Shown in pieces: positions 18,482 to 30,185 of a stretch of DNA of 64,000 bases. The position numbers and the translations under genes are program-made. Location of the stretch: contig BJOX01000368.1 of assembly GCA_009731375.1 (NCBI GenBank), positions 332,360-396,359 on the forward strand. Direction: 5' to 3'. The notes beneath the pieces are model-generated. The model saw only the letters and a program-made list of their open reading frames with translations. It did no database searches and had not been told where the DNA came from. This DNA is from Paulinella micropora (lineage: Eukaryota > Cercozoa > Imbricatea > Euglyphida). Numbering within the stretch: position 1 is the first letter of the stretch; the number at the start of each line of letters is the position of its first letter.

Positions 18482-20265
18482 TCAACAATTACTTCCTTCT
18501 CTATATTTGCTGAAGTATTTTTTTTTATTCATTGTATTTATTTTTTCTATAAAATTATTAATTGTAGTTTCATTTGCTGGTGCGATAAGAGAATATCCTT
18601 TCACACCATCCGCTTTTTCTTGCGATTTCACCATTTGATTAAACGAATTCACTAAGTTTTCATATTGTTTGCTAAATGTAGCAGGATTGACTATTTTATT
18701 TACTTTAAAATTAGTATCTTTATCAAAACTGCCCACATTATTCGCAAAACCAATCATAGAAGTTAATGTTTGGTCTACATTGTGTATAAAAGCATTGTAT
18801 TTCGCATCTGGAGGTGTTAATTTAATAGTTTTCCAGAATTTCATCGCATCTAAATATGATACCCCACTACGGGCTCTCCCTTGTGCTTGTAATGCCATTT
18901 TAGATATATCTGCTTTTGAGAACATTGAATTGTAATTGTCAGAAATAGTTTTAGCAACTTCTTCACTTGCCAATCCATTACTAGTCAAATATTCTGTTAT
19001 ATTAGTAATTCTTTCAAAGTATCGTTGGTCGGCAAAATTTTGGACATTTTTATCACCAGTAGCATACAATAGATCATGCTCAAAAGCAATAAAATCAAGA
19101 GTGTCTGCTGGTAAAATCACGAGTTCTATCTTCTAATTGGAGACGACTTTCTACTCGTGTGGCAGGGCCATTATAATTGCTTCCAGTAGTGTGAAATCGT
19201 TCTTCTTCCAATTTTTAATAGCATCTGGTTGAGCAGTCCATATATTATACATGTGTGTTAGAAATGCACCAAAAGCAACCGCGACCGCAGTTTCAACACC
19301 TCCTTTAAATGTCTGCCATGCCATTAATGTTGATACTTGTATGCTCAATCTTCTTAACATATCCTTCAACACATAATCACCCATTCTTTGTTGTCCCGCT
19401 GCAATTAAAGGAGGGTTAGGCGGAGGCAACTCTGGTGGTGCTTCATTTCTTGCTAATGCTTCTGATGCCCTTCTGAAAGACTCCGCGTCCTGTCTTCCCA
19501 TCACCGCAGTAGTCATGGCACGAATTTCAGGATGATTAGCAGTAATAATTAATAAGCGATTCCATGCCAATCTGCTCACACCATAACGACCTACTCTTTC
19601 AATAGTATTTAGTATTCTATTTAATGCAGGTCTCATAATTATTTCTCTAATACTTTCAAGCATTGCATTTGCGAACCTTGCAGTAGCCCTTGGTGTATCT
19701 GTTAAACTTGGTACAATAGTTTTGTATTCTTCACCTATTTGTGTTTCAATTAAAGCATCCTCAGGGTTTTCTTGTTTATATTCTATTCTTTTTTGTTCCC
19801 ATTCTTTTAGGTCCCGCGCCTGCCATTGTTTGTTTTCCCTTTTTGCTGTTGCTTTTATTTCGCCTTAAATGTGTTAGCCCATCACGAGTCATTGATTCAA
19901 GTAAGGATCTTTAATTTTTTCAATGTTTGCTTTATCCTTAGTCCTTGCTAATTGTATCATTTCTAATCGTTGTTCATTTATGGGTATTTTTTCCAATTTT
20001 CTTTTCAAGTTCTTCTATATTAACTCTATTTTCCCTAAGGTGTTCCCTTAGGGCATTTTGGTCCATATTGTTATATATAGATGACCTTCCGCTTAGCATT
20101 TCAATCCTGTCTTTTAATCTTTTTATGTTTGGATTGTCGGGCGCATCATCAAAATCAATAGCATCTTGTATTCTATCTATCTGCTTTAGTTCATTGGCAT
20201 TTGCTGTAATAAATTCCTTGGGCTGACTCTGGCTTCATTGTAATAATCAACCCATTTTTTTTCAA
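18482..20265 (-). pseudogene. Large minor virion protein with phospholipase-A2-like domain, multiply frameshifted
   Basis: Reading frames that follow one another: ~20,265-19,945 (NPNIKRLKDRIEMLSGR...), ~19,870-19,660, 19,663-19,151 (contains a hydrophobic VETAVAVAFGAFLTHMYN segment), a short frame at ~19,185-19,120, then 19,120-18,482. The short frame contains NYNGPATRVESRL and the last frame opens with TLDFIAFEHDLLYATGD; together they match the Ca-loop and the catalytic His-Asp of PLA2-like domains in parvovirus VP1, polintons and PLVs. In those viruses the domain helps breach membranes during entry. At least four frameshifts are required. The start is unclear because TAG lies shortly upstream of 20,265. 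Confidence 0.55.
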
Positions 20266-20285
20266 GAAACTACATTTTTTATTTT

Positions 20286-20710
20286 ACATTCAAACCAGAC
20301 TTGATACAATAAACTACATTCAAACCAGACTTGATACAAATAAACAGCTATAATATAGGATGGAAAATAAAAAAGAAAAAAGCAAAGACGAGGAACAACT
20401 GGAGGAACTAGAACGGCTAGGAAAGGAAATTGACCAAATCCGCATCACTCAGAACTTAGTGAACAGAAACCCCAATATTTTTAGAAAACCTGAACATATA
20501 CTTTATCGATTACCGCTTTCAGATAAGCAACGAGAAGCAATTTATAATAATATAATTAAACAAGAAGGTAAAGCGGGCTAAATATATAATATTATTAATA
20601 TTGTTATTTGTGCGCTCGGCTATTTCGCGGACTGCCTGCGACTTTTATAGCAGAGCAAATCAAACAAGGCGAGATGCGTGTGTTTATTGTATCAAGTCTG
20701 GTTTGAATTC
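20286..20710. repeat. Inverted/direct 22-bp repeats flanking a small gene
   Basis: ATTCAAACCAGACTTGATACAA occurs twice in direct orientation (from ~20,289 and ~20,319) and once inverted (~20,687-20,708), bracketing the gene at 20,360-20,581. The copies are essentially identical. They could be shared terminator hairpins or the ends of a small inserted cassette. Confidence 0.85.
20360..20581 (+). CDS. Small charged protein, 73 aa
   Basis: Intact ORF with a Lys/Glu-rich N-terminal helix (MENKKEKSKDEEQLEELERL) and a C-terminal part ILYRLPLSDKQREAIYNNI. It is on the plus strand between minus-strand virion genes and is bracketed by the 22-bp repeats described separately. No family recognised; it could be a cargo gene. 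Confidence 0.45.
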   Translation: MENKKEKSKDEEQLEELERLGKEIDQIRITQNLVNRNPNIFRKPEHILYRLPLSDKQREAIYNNIIKQEGKAG

Positions 20711-20750
20711 AAAATTTAAATGCGTGTATAAGCCAATGTCAGCATTTAAT

Positions 20751-21121
20751 TTACTTTTTACCACCCCCAGAACTTGGAGAAGGTAAAACTATTCCCACCA
20801 TTAAACTGATCACTCCCACATACACATTAGTTTGATTACAATCAAGTTCATGATTAGAAAGTTTTACGATCGCTAATGTAATTATTGCTATTACGCCATT
20901 TGAAATAAGTATTTAATTAATCTGCTATCTGTTTTTTTTGTCATACAACAGCAGTCCCAACTATCGGTGTATTCGTGTTCCTGCTTCCGTTCTTCATTTT
21001 TAAGTTCTACTTCTATGCGGCGAGACTTTAACTCGGGTGTTGGGTCGCCATCCGCCAAATCAATAATAGGTGGCGATCTGTGAAGTCTGGTTGTATGATT
21101 GTTGGACATTTGAAAGAACAA
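20751..21121 (-). pseudogene. Small membrane protein with two TM helices, one frameshift
   Basis: The frame 20,891-21,121 gives a polar, charged N-terminal half (start probably MSNNHT at 21,109) ending RLIKYL. Directly after, another frame gives two hydrophobic helices (GVIAIITLAIVKL and VYVGVISLMVGIVLP) and a GGGKK tail, ending at 20,751-20,753. Together ~115 aa. Small membrane proteins of this build are frequent in PLVs. The start overlaps the end of the fibre gene by up to 60 nt. Confidence 0.45.
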
Positions 21122-24082
21122 CTGCTTGTATTTCAGAAAGTTGCTTAGATAGATCTTCTATAATAAGCATGAGATTATTATTATTTTTTTCTAAATTAAC
21201 TACCTTTTCCGCCATGTGTTGAAAAGCACTGACCAATGTTGGAATAAAACTTGTATATTCTACTCCTTCAAGGTTGCTTTCCCCATCATCCGCCTTCATT
21301 CCACTTTCAGATACAAATTCAGGAAATATTTTTTTAACCTCGTCGGCAATAAATCCGTGGCTCTTTTTTTCCTTCTTCCCGTCTGATTTCCAATAATACG
21401 AACAGCAGTTTATTTTCAGTAATTTCTCGCAACAATCCCCGCAGTCTAATGTCTTAATATCTGATTTTACTCTTCTATCCGAACCAGAAGACCAAACATT
21501 TGCTCCTACTGTCATATAAATCCATCCACTACTCGGGTTTCCGTTTGAGTTTGATGTATTGAAAAACGTTAAATTACCATCATTACATATACAAGAATAA
21601 TTGGCACTAACATTTCCCTTCAACTGAATAAGTGGTTGGTTCGTATAACTTGACCTCTGACTTATCGTCGTTGCCCCTCCACCACTTACCGCTATTGATA
21701 TACCAGAACTCGCCGTTAATAATCCTGATGATGTTAGTGTTGAAGAACAGGTCATAGCACTTCTGGCATAAATCTGGCTTGAGCCTCTTGAGTATAAATT
21801 CAACTCTTGGTCTGTACTGCTGACTGTAGCATATACCGAATTATAACCAAAACCAACTCCCTGTGTCCCGTTGCTGTGTCTGAATTCAACACCGCCAGAA
21901 GATTGACCAAGATTACCTGTGACATATAATCCTACTGGAGATGCGTGAGACCCACTTCTCGCTTCTCCTCTTAAGTCTGCTGTGCTATTAACAACAGATA
22001 TGCCCGCATTTGCCGTTATTGACTTTGAAGCAGTAATTGCTGTGTTATTAATTCTAAATAATTCATTCGTCCCCGCATAATAAAACACGTGGCTATCGGT
22101 TGAAGCATTAACATTATAAAGCAATGTACCATTAGCAACACCAAATCCAAGAAAAGCAGTTGTTGATGTGTTCCTCCATCCCATAAGACTAATTTATTGT
22201 TGGCGAGAGCATTTCTATCTACAAATATTTTTTTACCTGCTCCGACCACTATGTTATCACTCGTTGTTAATGTGGTTGTTGATATTCCCGCATTTGCTGT
22301 TATCGCCCCACTCGCTGTAATCTCATTTGTTGTTAATAAGCCTGTTGTATCTATGTTCATCGCCTCAGACCATGTTATAGCGCTCCCCGCTGCTATTCCT
22401 GTTTTATAGTTAAAAGCGAGTTTATTTGCTATCTTCGCTATTTGGAAATTTGCATTCGCATAACTTGATTTCCATCCCGCATTATCTAAATAAGCATCAA
22501 AAGTTATATTTATGTTATTATGTCCTAAATTAGCTAGTACAAATACAGGATATATATCTTCTGTTGTAATCGCTTGCATATGTGCTCCAGTAGTAAAATC
22601 ACCATAAGCACCATACATTTCTAATCCTGCTGTCGGACCTATCCCTTTTGTTGTATTGCCTATGATTATCGGTTTGCCTGATGATGTTGTTATATTATTG
22701 TTTGATGCTATGCCAAGTGTCGCGGTTATAGCATTACTAAATGTTTTATTTCCTGCTATGGTTTGGTCTGTTGTTAATTTCACGCAATTATCATCAACAT
22801 ATTTTTTATTTGCCACATGGTCTGCTAATGTTGGTGTTTGATTAGTACCCATTGAAATTTGATTGTTAAATGTTTTAGTTCCTGCTATGGTTTGGTTTCC
22901 TGTTAGTTTCACGCAATTATCATCCAAATATTGCCTATTTACCGCTTCATTCGCATTTTGTGGTGCTCCTAGATTAACAATCCTACTACTATTACAATCT
23001 AAGCCCGTAGCATTAAACCACGAAACAATCGCCCCATCAATAATAAACTTATTTTTTTTGCTGAAATTTCAAAGTTGTAATACGTGTTCGTGTTCATATC
23101 CAAACTAGCAATAGCCCCGATATTACTTGTAGAATTAAAAACGATGAATGTTCCCTTTGTGGTCGCATTTATTGAATTTCCAGTTATTTCAACACCACTG
23201 CTATATGTCTTGATTCCTGCTATGGTTTGGTTTCCTGAGGTTTTAACTGCCGAACTATTAAGGACAGAAACATCCACACCATCAACAAGATTTACATTTG
23301 TTATGCTTTTATTTCCCATATTTATGTCGCCTGACATCGTACCACCCGTTAAAGAAAGATAAGTTAATGACCCAGTAGCATTTACCCAGTTTGTGCCGTT
23401 GTATGTTAGTAATTGCCCATTCACTACTGGCCCAGTTATTACTACATCGCTGTGTGTGTCTATGCTACCATCTGCCGATACTTTTGCCTTGTTCGCATCG
23501 TGCTCTGAAAATAAAGTTGAGACAACTCTGCCGTTTAGTTGTCCCACATTCGTTATATTTTGGCTGTTCATATTTAATCCGCCCGTCATATTGACCGTGC
23601 CGTCTAATCTAAGAAAAGGCGAGTTTGTATTTCGCCATTGTCCTGTGGTGTAAATAAGAAACTGATTTTCAGCCGCTGTTGCTATTGTCACGTCGCTGTG
23701 CGTATCAATACTGCCATCTGCTGACACTTTTGCTTTATTCGCATCGTGTTCTGTAAATAAAGTTGAGACAACTCTTCCATTTAATTGACCGACATTTGTA
23801 ATGTTTTTGGCTGTTCATATTTAACCCGCCTGTCATACTGACAGTGCCGTCTAATCTAAGAAAAGGTGATGCAACATTTCTCCATTGTCCAGTGCTATAA
23901 ATAAGTAATTGATTGTCAGATGGTGTGCCTGTTATGGTCACATCACTATGTGTATCAATACTGCCATCCGCGGACACTTTGGCATTGTTTGCTGTATGTT
24001 CTGAAAGCAAATCGCTTACTGATTTTCCATTCAATGAGCTGACCGAAGTAATGTTTTGGTTGTCCATATTTATCGGTTTTCT
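21060..24082 (-). pseudogene. Fibre protein with C-terminal S74 intramolecular chaperone, frameshifted
   Basis: Four successive frames: 24,067-23,735, 23,727-22,999, 22,927-22,016 and 22,184-21,060. The shaft is made of repeats with SADGSIDTHSDV, NQLLIYSTGQWRN, SPFLRLDGTVSMTGG and NQTIAGTKTF-type units. The C-terminal domain has SGSDRRVKSDIKTLDCG...YYWKSDGK...HGFIADEVKKIFPEFV, the S74 peptidase/chaperone signature (Ser-Asp catalytic pair expected at GSDRR), followed by a trimeric coiled coil (VVNLEKNNNNLMLIIEDLSKQL). Such domains trimerise phage and protist-virus fibres and then cleave themselves off. The 5' end runs into the (TAG)n repeat; the missing N-terminal part may be the ORF at 30,574. 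Confidence 0.75.
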
Positions 24083-24089
24083 TGACTTT

Positions 24090-24093
24090 ACTT

Positions 24094-24124
<31 letters not shown>

Positions 24125-24176
24125 CAGTAGTAGTAGCTAGAAAATATTAAAATTTAGTAGCAGTAGTAGTAGTAGT

Positions 24177-24235
<59 letters not shown>

Positions 24236-24236
24236 C

Positions 24237-24276
<40 letters not shown>

Positions 24277-24368
24277 TAGTAGTAGTTAGTAGTAGTTAGT
24301 AGTAGTTAGTAGTAGTTAGTAGTTAGTAGTAGTAGTAGCAGCAGTAGTAGATAGAAAATATTAAAACT

Positions 24369-24420
<52 letters not shown>

Positions 24421-24430
24421 TAGTAGTAGC

Positions 24431-24479
<49 letters not shown>

Positions 24480-24580
24480 ATAGTAGTAATAGTAGTTAGT
24501 AGTAGCAGTAGTAGCAGTAATAGTAATAGTAGTAGTTAGCAGTACCAGTAGTACTAGTAGTAGCTATAGTAGTCACCTAG

Positions 24581-24630
<50 letters not shown>

Positions 24631-24640
24631 TAGTAGTAGC

Positions 24641-24687
<47 letters not shown>

Positions 24688-24790
24688 CAGGCCTAGGAGC
24701 AGTAGTAGTTAGTAGTAGTTAGTAGTAGTTAGTAGTAGTTAGTAGTAGTTAGTAGTAGTTAGTAGTAGTTAGTAGCAGGCCTAGGAGCAG
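24090..24790. repeat. (TAG)n trinucleotide microsatellite
   Basis: About 700 bp of TAG units with TAGT and TAGC interruptions, including TAGTAGT-TAGTAGT blocks. On the minus strand it reads as CTA/ACT/TAC and enters the fibre gene as a Thr-rich stretch. It is the reverse complement type of the repeat at 31,340-31,880. Confidence 0.95.
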
Positions 24791-25393
24791 TAGTTAGTAG
24801 TACTAGTATCAAGGGCTTGGGGACCGTAAAAATCCACAATTTCTTGACAAAAGATTTGATAGACATAAAAAAAAGGAAAGGAAATATCTGCGGATTTTGT
24901 GCTAGCCATTGAATTTTTCCAGCCATTTCCAGGCCATGGCTGGTACAATGCTGACCACGTGGCCATGGACATGTGACCATCCCAACTTTTTGTGTGGCTA
25001 ATGGTCACTTTTCACAGTTAAGTGACCACACTGCTGCGACCGGGACTAAATGTCCAGAAGAGGGTTAGGAAGTTATTTTGTCTAAATCTTCCTTAGTCTG
25101 CTTAGTTTTCCGTGTTTTTGTAAAACAAAGGTATGTTTTGTGCTTCCTGTGTGTTTTTTCTGTTTTCCTGTGTGTGTTTTTTGTTTTTCTGTGCTTGTAT
25201 TTAATACACGAATGGACAGGTCCGCCAAACATAAATGATCATGCGGAAAAAGTTGGCTAACTAATGTAATCCTGTCCAAAAAGTCAGGGCGTCGCTGGTG
25301 CCAACTTTTTTACACCTTCGCTCCCTTATCCTCACCTTTCTGCGGTGTTGTCGATATTGGTCCATTTTTTTGCTGATATGATCACACAGAGAT
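24791..25393. other. Non-PLV spacer, no gene seen
   Basis: Higher GC than the PLV, with CCAT/ATGG-rich and GTGACC-type motifs. ORFs of 60-75 codons are present on both strands but carry no recognisable feature. If the PLV arms are inverted, this would be the host flank outside the right terminal repeat. Confidence 0.5.
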
Positions 25394-26294
25394 TGGCTTT
25401 CTATTTTCGTTATAATAACTAGTCCATCTATCTATATTCTTGTCAGTATTTTTTTTCGTTTTGTTTTTCAAGGTTCTTTCGTTGCTCATCGTATTTCTTT
25501 CTATATTTTGCTTTGTATTGTTTTCGTCTGTCAAGACTGGCTTTCTGGTATATATCCAATAATATATGTTCTTTGCTGTCATATATGCTTTATTCGCACT
25601 CTTTTTCTTTTCGTAATATGCTTTATTGTATTCCTTTATCTTGTACTTATTTTGTTGACGATGTTGCTTCTTTCTTTGTGCTATTCTTTCTTTATTCTTC
25701 TCGTACTATTCCCTATGGTATTTTGCATTCTTAAAAATGCGAAACTATCTCTATATTTTTGCGAGATATACTTTTGTCTGTTTGCGTATTGTTCTTCAAT
25801 GGTTGGCATGATTGATTTGTAGGAATATTAACCCTTATGTTTAAATATAATATTGACCCTTAATACATAATCCAATGTGTGAATATAAGAGCAGGTGAGA
25901 CGAAAATAATCTTGTTTGTATTCTGTCCTACCCCATGGTCGGACACGGCCTACTTGACCCTTACGGAGTCGGACACTTTTTACTTAATAAATTTCGGTAT
26001 TTCTTATATTATTATTCTTACTATTATCTATATTTTATATTGTCCAAGTTGTCCGAGGTTTTATTAATGAGTAGTAAGCTTTCCGAAGTGTGGGGATACT
26101 CTCTACTAGACACCTTTAAAAATTCCGCCCGCGGGGGGGTCGGCCTTGGCATCGGCCACTCATTAATACTAACACTGATTTGTCTCTCTCAGATTGCTAC
26201 TATTAACAACAACTGGCCGGGCGGTTTTTAACAACATTTGGGGATAATATCGGGGTAATATGGATTTATAATTTAAAATAATTAAAATAATATA
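25394..26294. repeat. 0.9-kb repeat, copy 2 (candidate PLV terminal repeat)
   Basis: Same orientation as 7474-8384 and nearly identical, with scattered substitutions and short indels. The internal Lys/Tyr-rich ORF of copy 1 is broken here into shorter frames (25,382-25,582 and others). Inner edge AATTAAAATAATATA is followed at once by the small gene at 26,314. Confidence 0.9.
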
Positions 26295-26313
26295 ATTATA
26301 TATAAGGGACATA

Positions 26314-26541
26314 ATGCCGATCACACCTCAGTTCACTAAGGAAGAAGTATTTCAACGGAGAAGGGAAAGGGCGAAAGCATTTTTGAAGGCTCATCCTGAT
26401 AAAAATAGGGCTAATGCGAAGGCATACTATTATAAGAACCAAGAGAGGATAAAATTATTACGGAAGGAGAAATATGAAAAACAAAAAGCCGAATTACTTG
26501 AATTAAGTGCTTTTCGTAATAATATATTAAACAATATATAA
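26314..26541 (+). CDS. Small Lys/Tyr-rich protein, 75 aa
   Basis: Intact ORF: N-terminal PITPQFTKEEVFQRRRERAK, then repeats of the type ANAKAYYYKNQERIKLLRKEKYEKQK, similar in style to the tails of the GIY-YIG proteins and to the ORF in the 0.9-kb repeat. It starts 20 nt after the repeat. Possibly nucleic-acid binding; no family recognised. Confidence 0.45.
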   Translation: MPITPQFTKEEVFQRRRERAKAFLKAHPDKNRANAKAYYYKNQERIKLLRKEKYEKQKAELLELSAFRNNILNNI

Positions 26542-26589
26542 TTTATTTTATATATTCTCATAAAAAATATATATACTATTATATAAACC

Positions 26590-27092
26590 ATGGACACCTC
26601 TCACCGCCGATCGTATTGGACATACGACGACCTAAGACTTCATTTAGATTATATAAGTGGAAATTATTTCCTAAATCTGGTCAATGCAGTTTCATTTACA
26701 TCGCCCGATGGAAAGTGGAACACGAACGACTGGAACTTGTGGAAAGTATAGAAAACGGGGAAGAACAATATTGTTGTTGCTCACACGAGATTTCAAAGAA
26801 TTACATTATAAAAAATGTAAAAAACGGAAACGAAATGGTGCTGGGCTCTGAATGTATCAAGCGGTTTAAGAACGATAAAATGAACGAAGACCTGTCGTTG
26901 CTCATTCGTATCCTTGACAATCCAAACATTAAATTTTGTTGTTATTGTAATAGCAATAGGGCGATTCCAAAAAAGATTGTAGAAAAGTATCCGAACAGGG
27001 ACAAGTATTATCATAAGACATGCCTCATAAAGAGATTAAAGTATTGTGAATTTTGTGGAGATTTAAAGGATTTATTAAATGCGGGTGCTTGA
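26590..27092 (+). pseudogene. Zinc-binding protein with CCCxH and CxxC motifs, frameshifted start
   Basis: A start at 26,590 (MDTSHRRSYWTYDDL) reads into a frame that ends at ~26,750, while the main frame is 26,616-27,092. The two together suggest one indel near 26,640. The main part has YCCCSHEISKNYIIKN, GNEMVLGSECIKRF, FCCYCNSN and KYCEFCGDLKD, a set of paired cysteines known from phage and giant-virus Zn-ribbon-like proteins with the GSECIKxF signature. Role unknown; found next to replication genes. Confidence 0.55.
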
Positions 27093-27236
27093 ATAAGTGA
27101 AAAAAAAGAAGTTATTTTTTTGTATAAAGATATATAAAAATTATAATTACCTATTAAGGATAGTGTTATATATGGATATACGGATATATAGAATAATTAA
27201 TTAATTTTTATAAAAAGATCCGAGCGACTATATAAC

Positions 27237-29683
27237 ATGACCGCACCGACACTGACCAACGAACAATGGTATTGGAAACAAGAAAAAGCACTAAGAGATA
27301 AACCGCAGGACGCGGTTCTTATTAAGTGGGGAAACAAACAATTCACCACTGTGCCATTTCAAGAGGATTTCGTGGCATTGATTGAAAAAACGCCACAGGA
27401 ACAAAGACAATACTATGAAGTATTAATGGAAAACAAACCCCAGCGAATGTTTGCCGACATTGATGGCGATGAATTATCAATCTCACACGAAAAAATGTAT
27501 GAGCGATGGAACACACTTATGGAAAATGTGTTTGCTAATGTAGGCTTGAAGTATAATCCTAAAAAAGCCAAATACTTGGACGCAAGTAAGAATGGTAAAA
27601 TGTCGTGTCATTTTTCTTACGATAATGGCTTGGTGTTTGAAAACTGCGAAACACAAAAAGAGTTCTGGAAATATATGGAAGTGGTAATTGAAAAAGATTA
27701 CCCCGACCTCTGTTTTACATTTGAACGGGCCGACAAGAATATTGAGTTGCGAACCATACTTGATATTTCTGTGTATAACAAAAATAGGGCTTTCCGCACT
27801 ATCTACTCTCATAAAGATGGTAGCGACCGCGTTTTGCTTCCGTATTCATACACACCAAAAACAAACACCTTGAAACTGTTACAAGATGTAGAAATAGATG
27901 ATTATTTGATTATGCGACCCGATGACGATGCATTTTACAATATTAGAATTCCAGAATATACAACTTTGAAACGATATCAACATATCACATTGGAAGAAAT
28001 ATACGAAATCATACTCAGCAAAATACCAAATGTGGAAATTGTTGAAAAAAGCAGAGAATGTTTATTTTAAAAACCATAGGGACGTGGGTATGTACTATAA
28101 ACGGGGAAGAAAATAACAGCGACAATTGCTATGTAGTCTGGAGAAGAGACGGATTGTATTTCTACTGCCACGATAGTAATTGCGAGGGCAAAGGTATAAA
28201 AATTTATGAACTATCTCTCCCTATCGTCCGTAATATCAACACGATTGAGGATTTACGACGACTTGCCGATGAATGTAATAATTTGGAAAAATTCACAGAG
28301 TTGATAGATACTGCTTTGGCTTGGATGAATAAATCATACACTTTTGCTAACTTAGCAAAGCCGACCATAATTGAAGAATATGTTGATTCCAAAGGTAAGC
28401 AGGTGTTCCGCTACAAGACGGAATCAGCAATGGAATCATTCTTCAAAAACAAAAGAGTAAAGACCAATTTATCAAAGGAGGACTGGATAGCACTAGGCAA
28501 GAACCCCGCCACATTGAATGTCATTGATTTGTATAAAATGTGGAGCACACACCCGAAAAGGCGAGAAGTGAATGACGTAATCTTTGATCCTAAGGCATAC
28601 CTCGATAACGATAAACAAGGGTTTTATAACTTGTTTAAGGGTTTTGAAATTCCAGCGGACACATTAGAAGACGTGAAATCATTCACGGCAGAAGAAGAAA
28701 AAAATGAAGCATTCTTTCAACATATCTTAAACAGATGGTGTGGGGGAAGACAGGACATATATAAAAAGGTGCTTGATATGTTTGCGAGCATTTACCAGAA
28801 GCCATGGCAAAAACTACACTTGCCATTAGTTTTAACAAGCACTGAACGAGCAGGTAAGGGGATTATTCTTGAAATATTCAAAGACATAATAGGTGCCGAT
28901 TATTACTTCCAGCCGTCCGATGTTAAAGAAATATTAGGTGATTTCAATGCCCAACTAGCAAAAGCAATTGTAGTATTTATGGACGAAATGGTCTGGAGTG
29001 GTGATAAAGAACGAGCGGGGACAATTAAGAAAACTTGTATCAGAAAATACACTCACTCTTAAACAAAAATATTTACCAAATCTAACATTAGAAAATATGT
29101 TATTCTTGGTCCTCGCTTCAAACGAAGAATGGGTAGTGCCAGCGGGAACCACAGAGCAACTATGGCTTGTTCTTGATGTTTCTGATGAATTAGCACTCAT
29201 GAAACCAGACGAAAAAAGAAAAGTGATTACAGATATTAGATCTATTGACAGACAACGACTGGCGAGTTTCTTCTTGAAAGAGACCTAAGCGATTTTAACG
29301 ACCGCGAAACAATCATTACAAAGGGACTGCGAGAACAAAAAGTAAAATCACTTTCAAAGTTGAGAAAGTGGTGGTTGGATTGCTTAAACTTGGGATATAT
29401 TACAAAAGAATTTCCAGAAATTCATTTTGGTAAAGAGGTTTCAAAAGAAGCATTGTATGATGTGTATAAAGCAAATGCGAATGATCCGCACATTTCACGG
29501 GTCAGTTTCTGGACTAATTTAAGAAAACGGATGCCAGATGTGGTAGAAAAGAAGACAACAATGAAAGCAGGTATAAGAATTAGATATGTAGATTTACCAT
29601 CCTTAGAAGAATGTAAAAATCAGTGGAAGGTTATTTATGGCGATAATGAATGGACTTTTGACGACGACAATGACGATGAATAA
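27237..29683 (+). pseudogene. Primase-SF3 (D5-like) helicase, three frameshifts
   Basis: Frames in order: 27,237-28,070, 28,058-29,062, 28,998-29,288, 29,360-29,683. The N-terminal AEP-type primase part shows RMFADIDGD (metal-binding DxD), KMSCHFSY (SxH) and DISVYNKNRAFRTIYSHK. A Zn-like NCYVVWRRDGLYFYCHDSNC segment follows. The helicase part has LVLTSTERAGKGI at Walker A (lacking the usual second Gly-x-Gly pattern), AIVVFMDEMVW at Walker B and a motif C-like LVLASNEEWVVP. Such proteins are the replicative primase-helicases of PLVs, virophages and NCLDVs. Combined length ~810 aa. The breaks leave no intact helicase reading frame. Confidence 0.75.
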
Positions 29684-29725
29684 ATAATATAAAACTGATT
29701 TTTTTTTGTTATGCTTATATATAAC

Positions 29726-30167
29726 ATGTCAACCAAAAAAGATTATCTGAGCCAAATAGAAAAATGGAATCATTTAAGTAGCGATATAAAACTGCCAACA
29801 AGCAAATCACTAAAAACTGATATTATAGCATTTTATGAAAAATACCGACAGGAACAAAATCAAGAAGTTAATGTGAAGGGTGATAATGTTGAAGTTTTAT
29901 TGCCTTCTTCCGATATCATGAAAAAATTCTTTGATAATGAACCAACAACAACAGAAGAATATACATCTTTTAAAGAAAGATTTGAAGGAGACTGGCATCA
30001 CAGAAATCAAGGCTAATGTAGGAGAAGAATTAGCAAAAAAGGAATTGCCCGTTTTAGAAGCAAAAGAGGAGCCCACACCAACGAAGGAAAAGAAAACACC
30101 GATTAAAGCAAAGCGAAATCCACCCAAGAGCGGGTATAGTTGCTATGAAATAATAACGGCCATTTGA
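29726..30167 (+). pseudogene. Lys/Glu-rich hypothetical protein, one frameshift
   Basis: Frame 29,726-30,016 (start MSTKKDYLSQIEKW) contains TSKSLKTDIIAFYEKYRQEQ, and near 29,985 passes to the frame 29,931-30,167, ending in a basic, Pro-rich tail (EEPTPTKEKKTPIKAKRNPPKSG). About 145 aa. The N-terminal half resembles a SAP-like helix-turn arrangement, but I am not confident. Position directly after the helicase suggests a replication or DNA-binding accessory role. Confidence 0.4.
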
Positions 30168-30185
30168 AAGTATCAAAAGACCCAT

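Larger units (their letters stand above)
7474..24082. mobile_element. Endogenous polinton-like virus, larger arm
   Basis: Hallmark PLV modules are present: jelly-roll major capsid protein (13,907-15,316), penton-like minor capsid protein (12,282-13,079), A32/FtsK-type packaging ATPase (16,451-17,351), tyrosine recombinase (8409-9405), a PLA2-like virion protein and an S74-terminated fibre. Base composition is strongly AT-rich compared with both flanks. Most structural genes lie on the minus strand, recombinase and one fibre-like gene on the plus strand. The arm ends where the fibre gene runs into the (TAG)n repeat at 24.09 kb; the remaining genes are in the arm at 25.4-31.3 kb. Confidence 0.85.

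Noticed and set aside
24090-24790. CRISPR-like or regulatory array in the TAG repeats
   Set aside because: Simple trinucleotide microsatellite without spacers.
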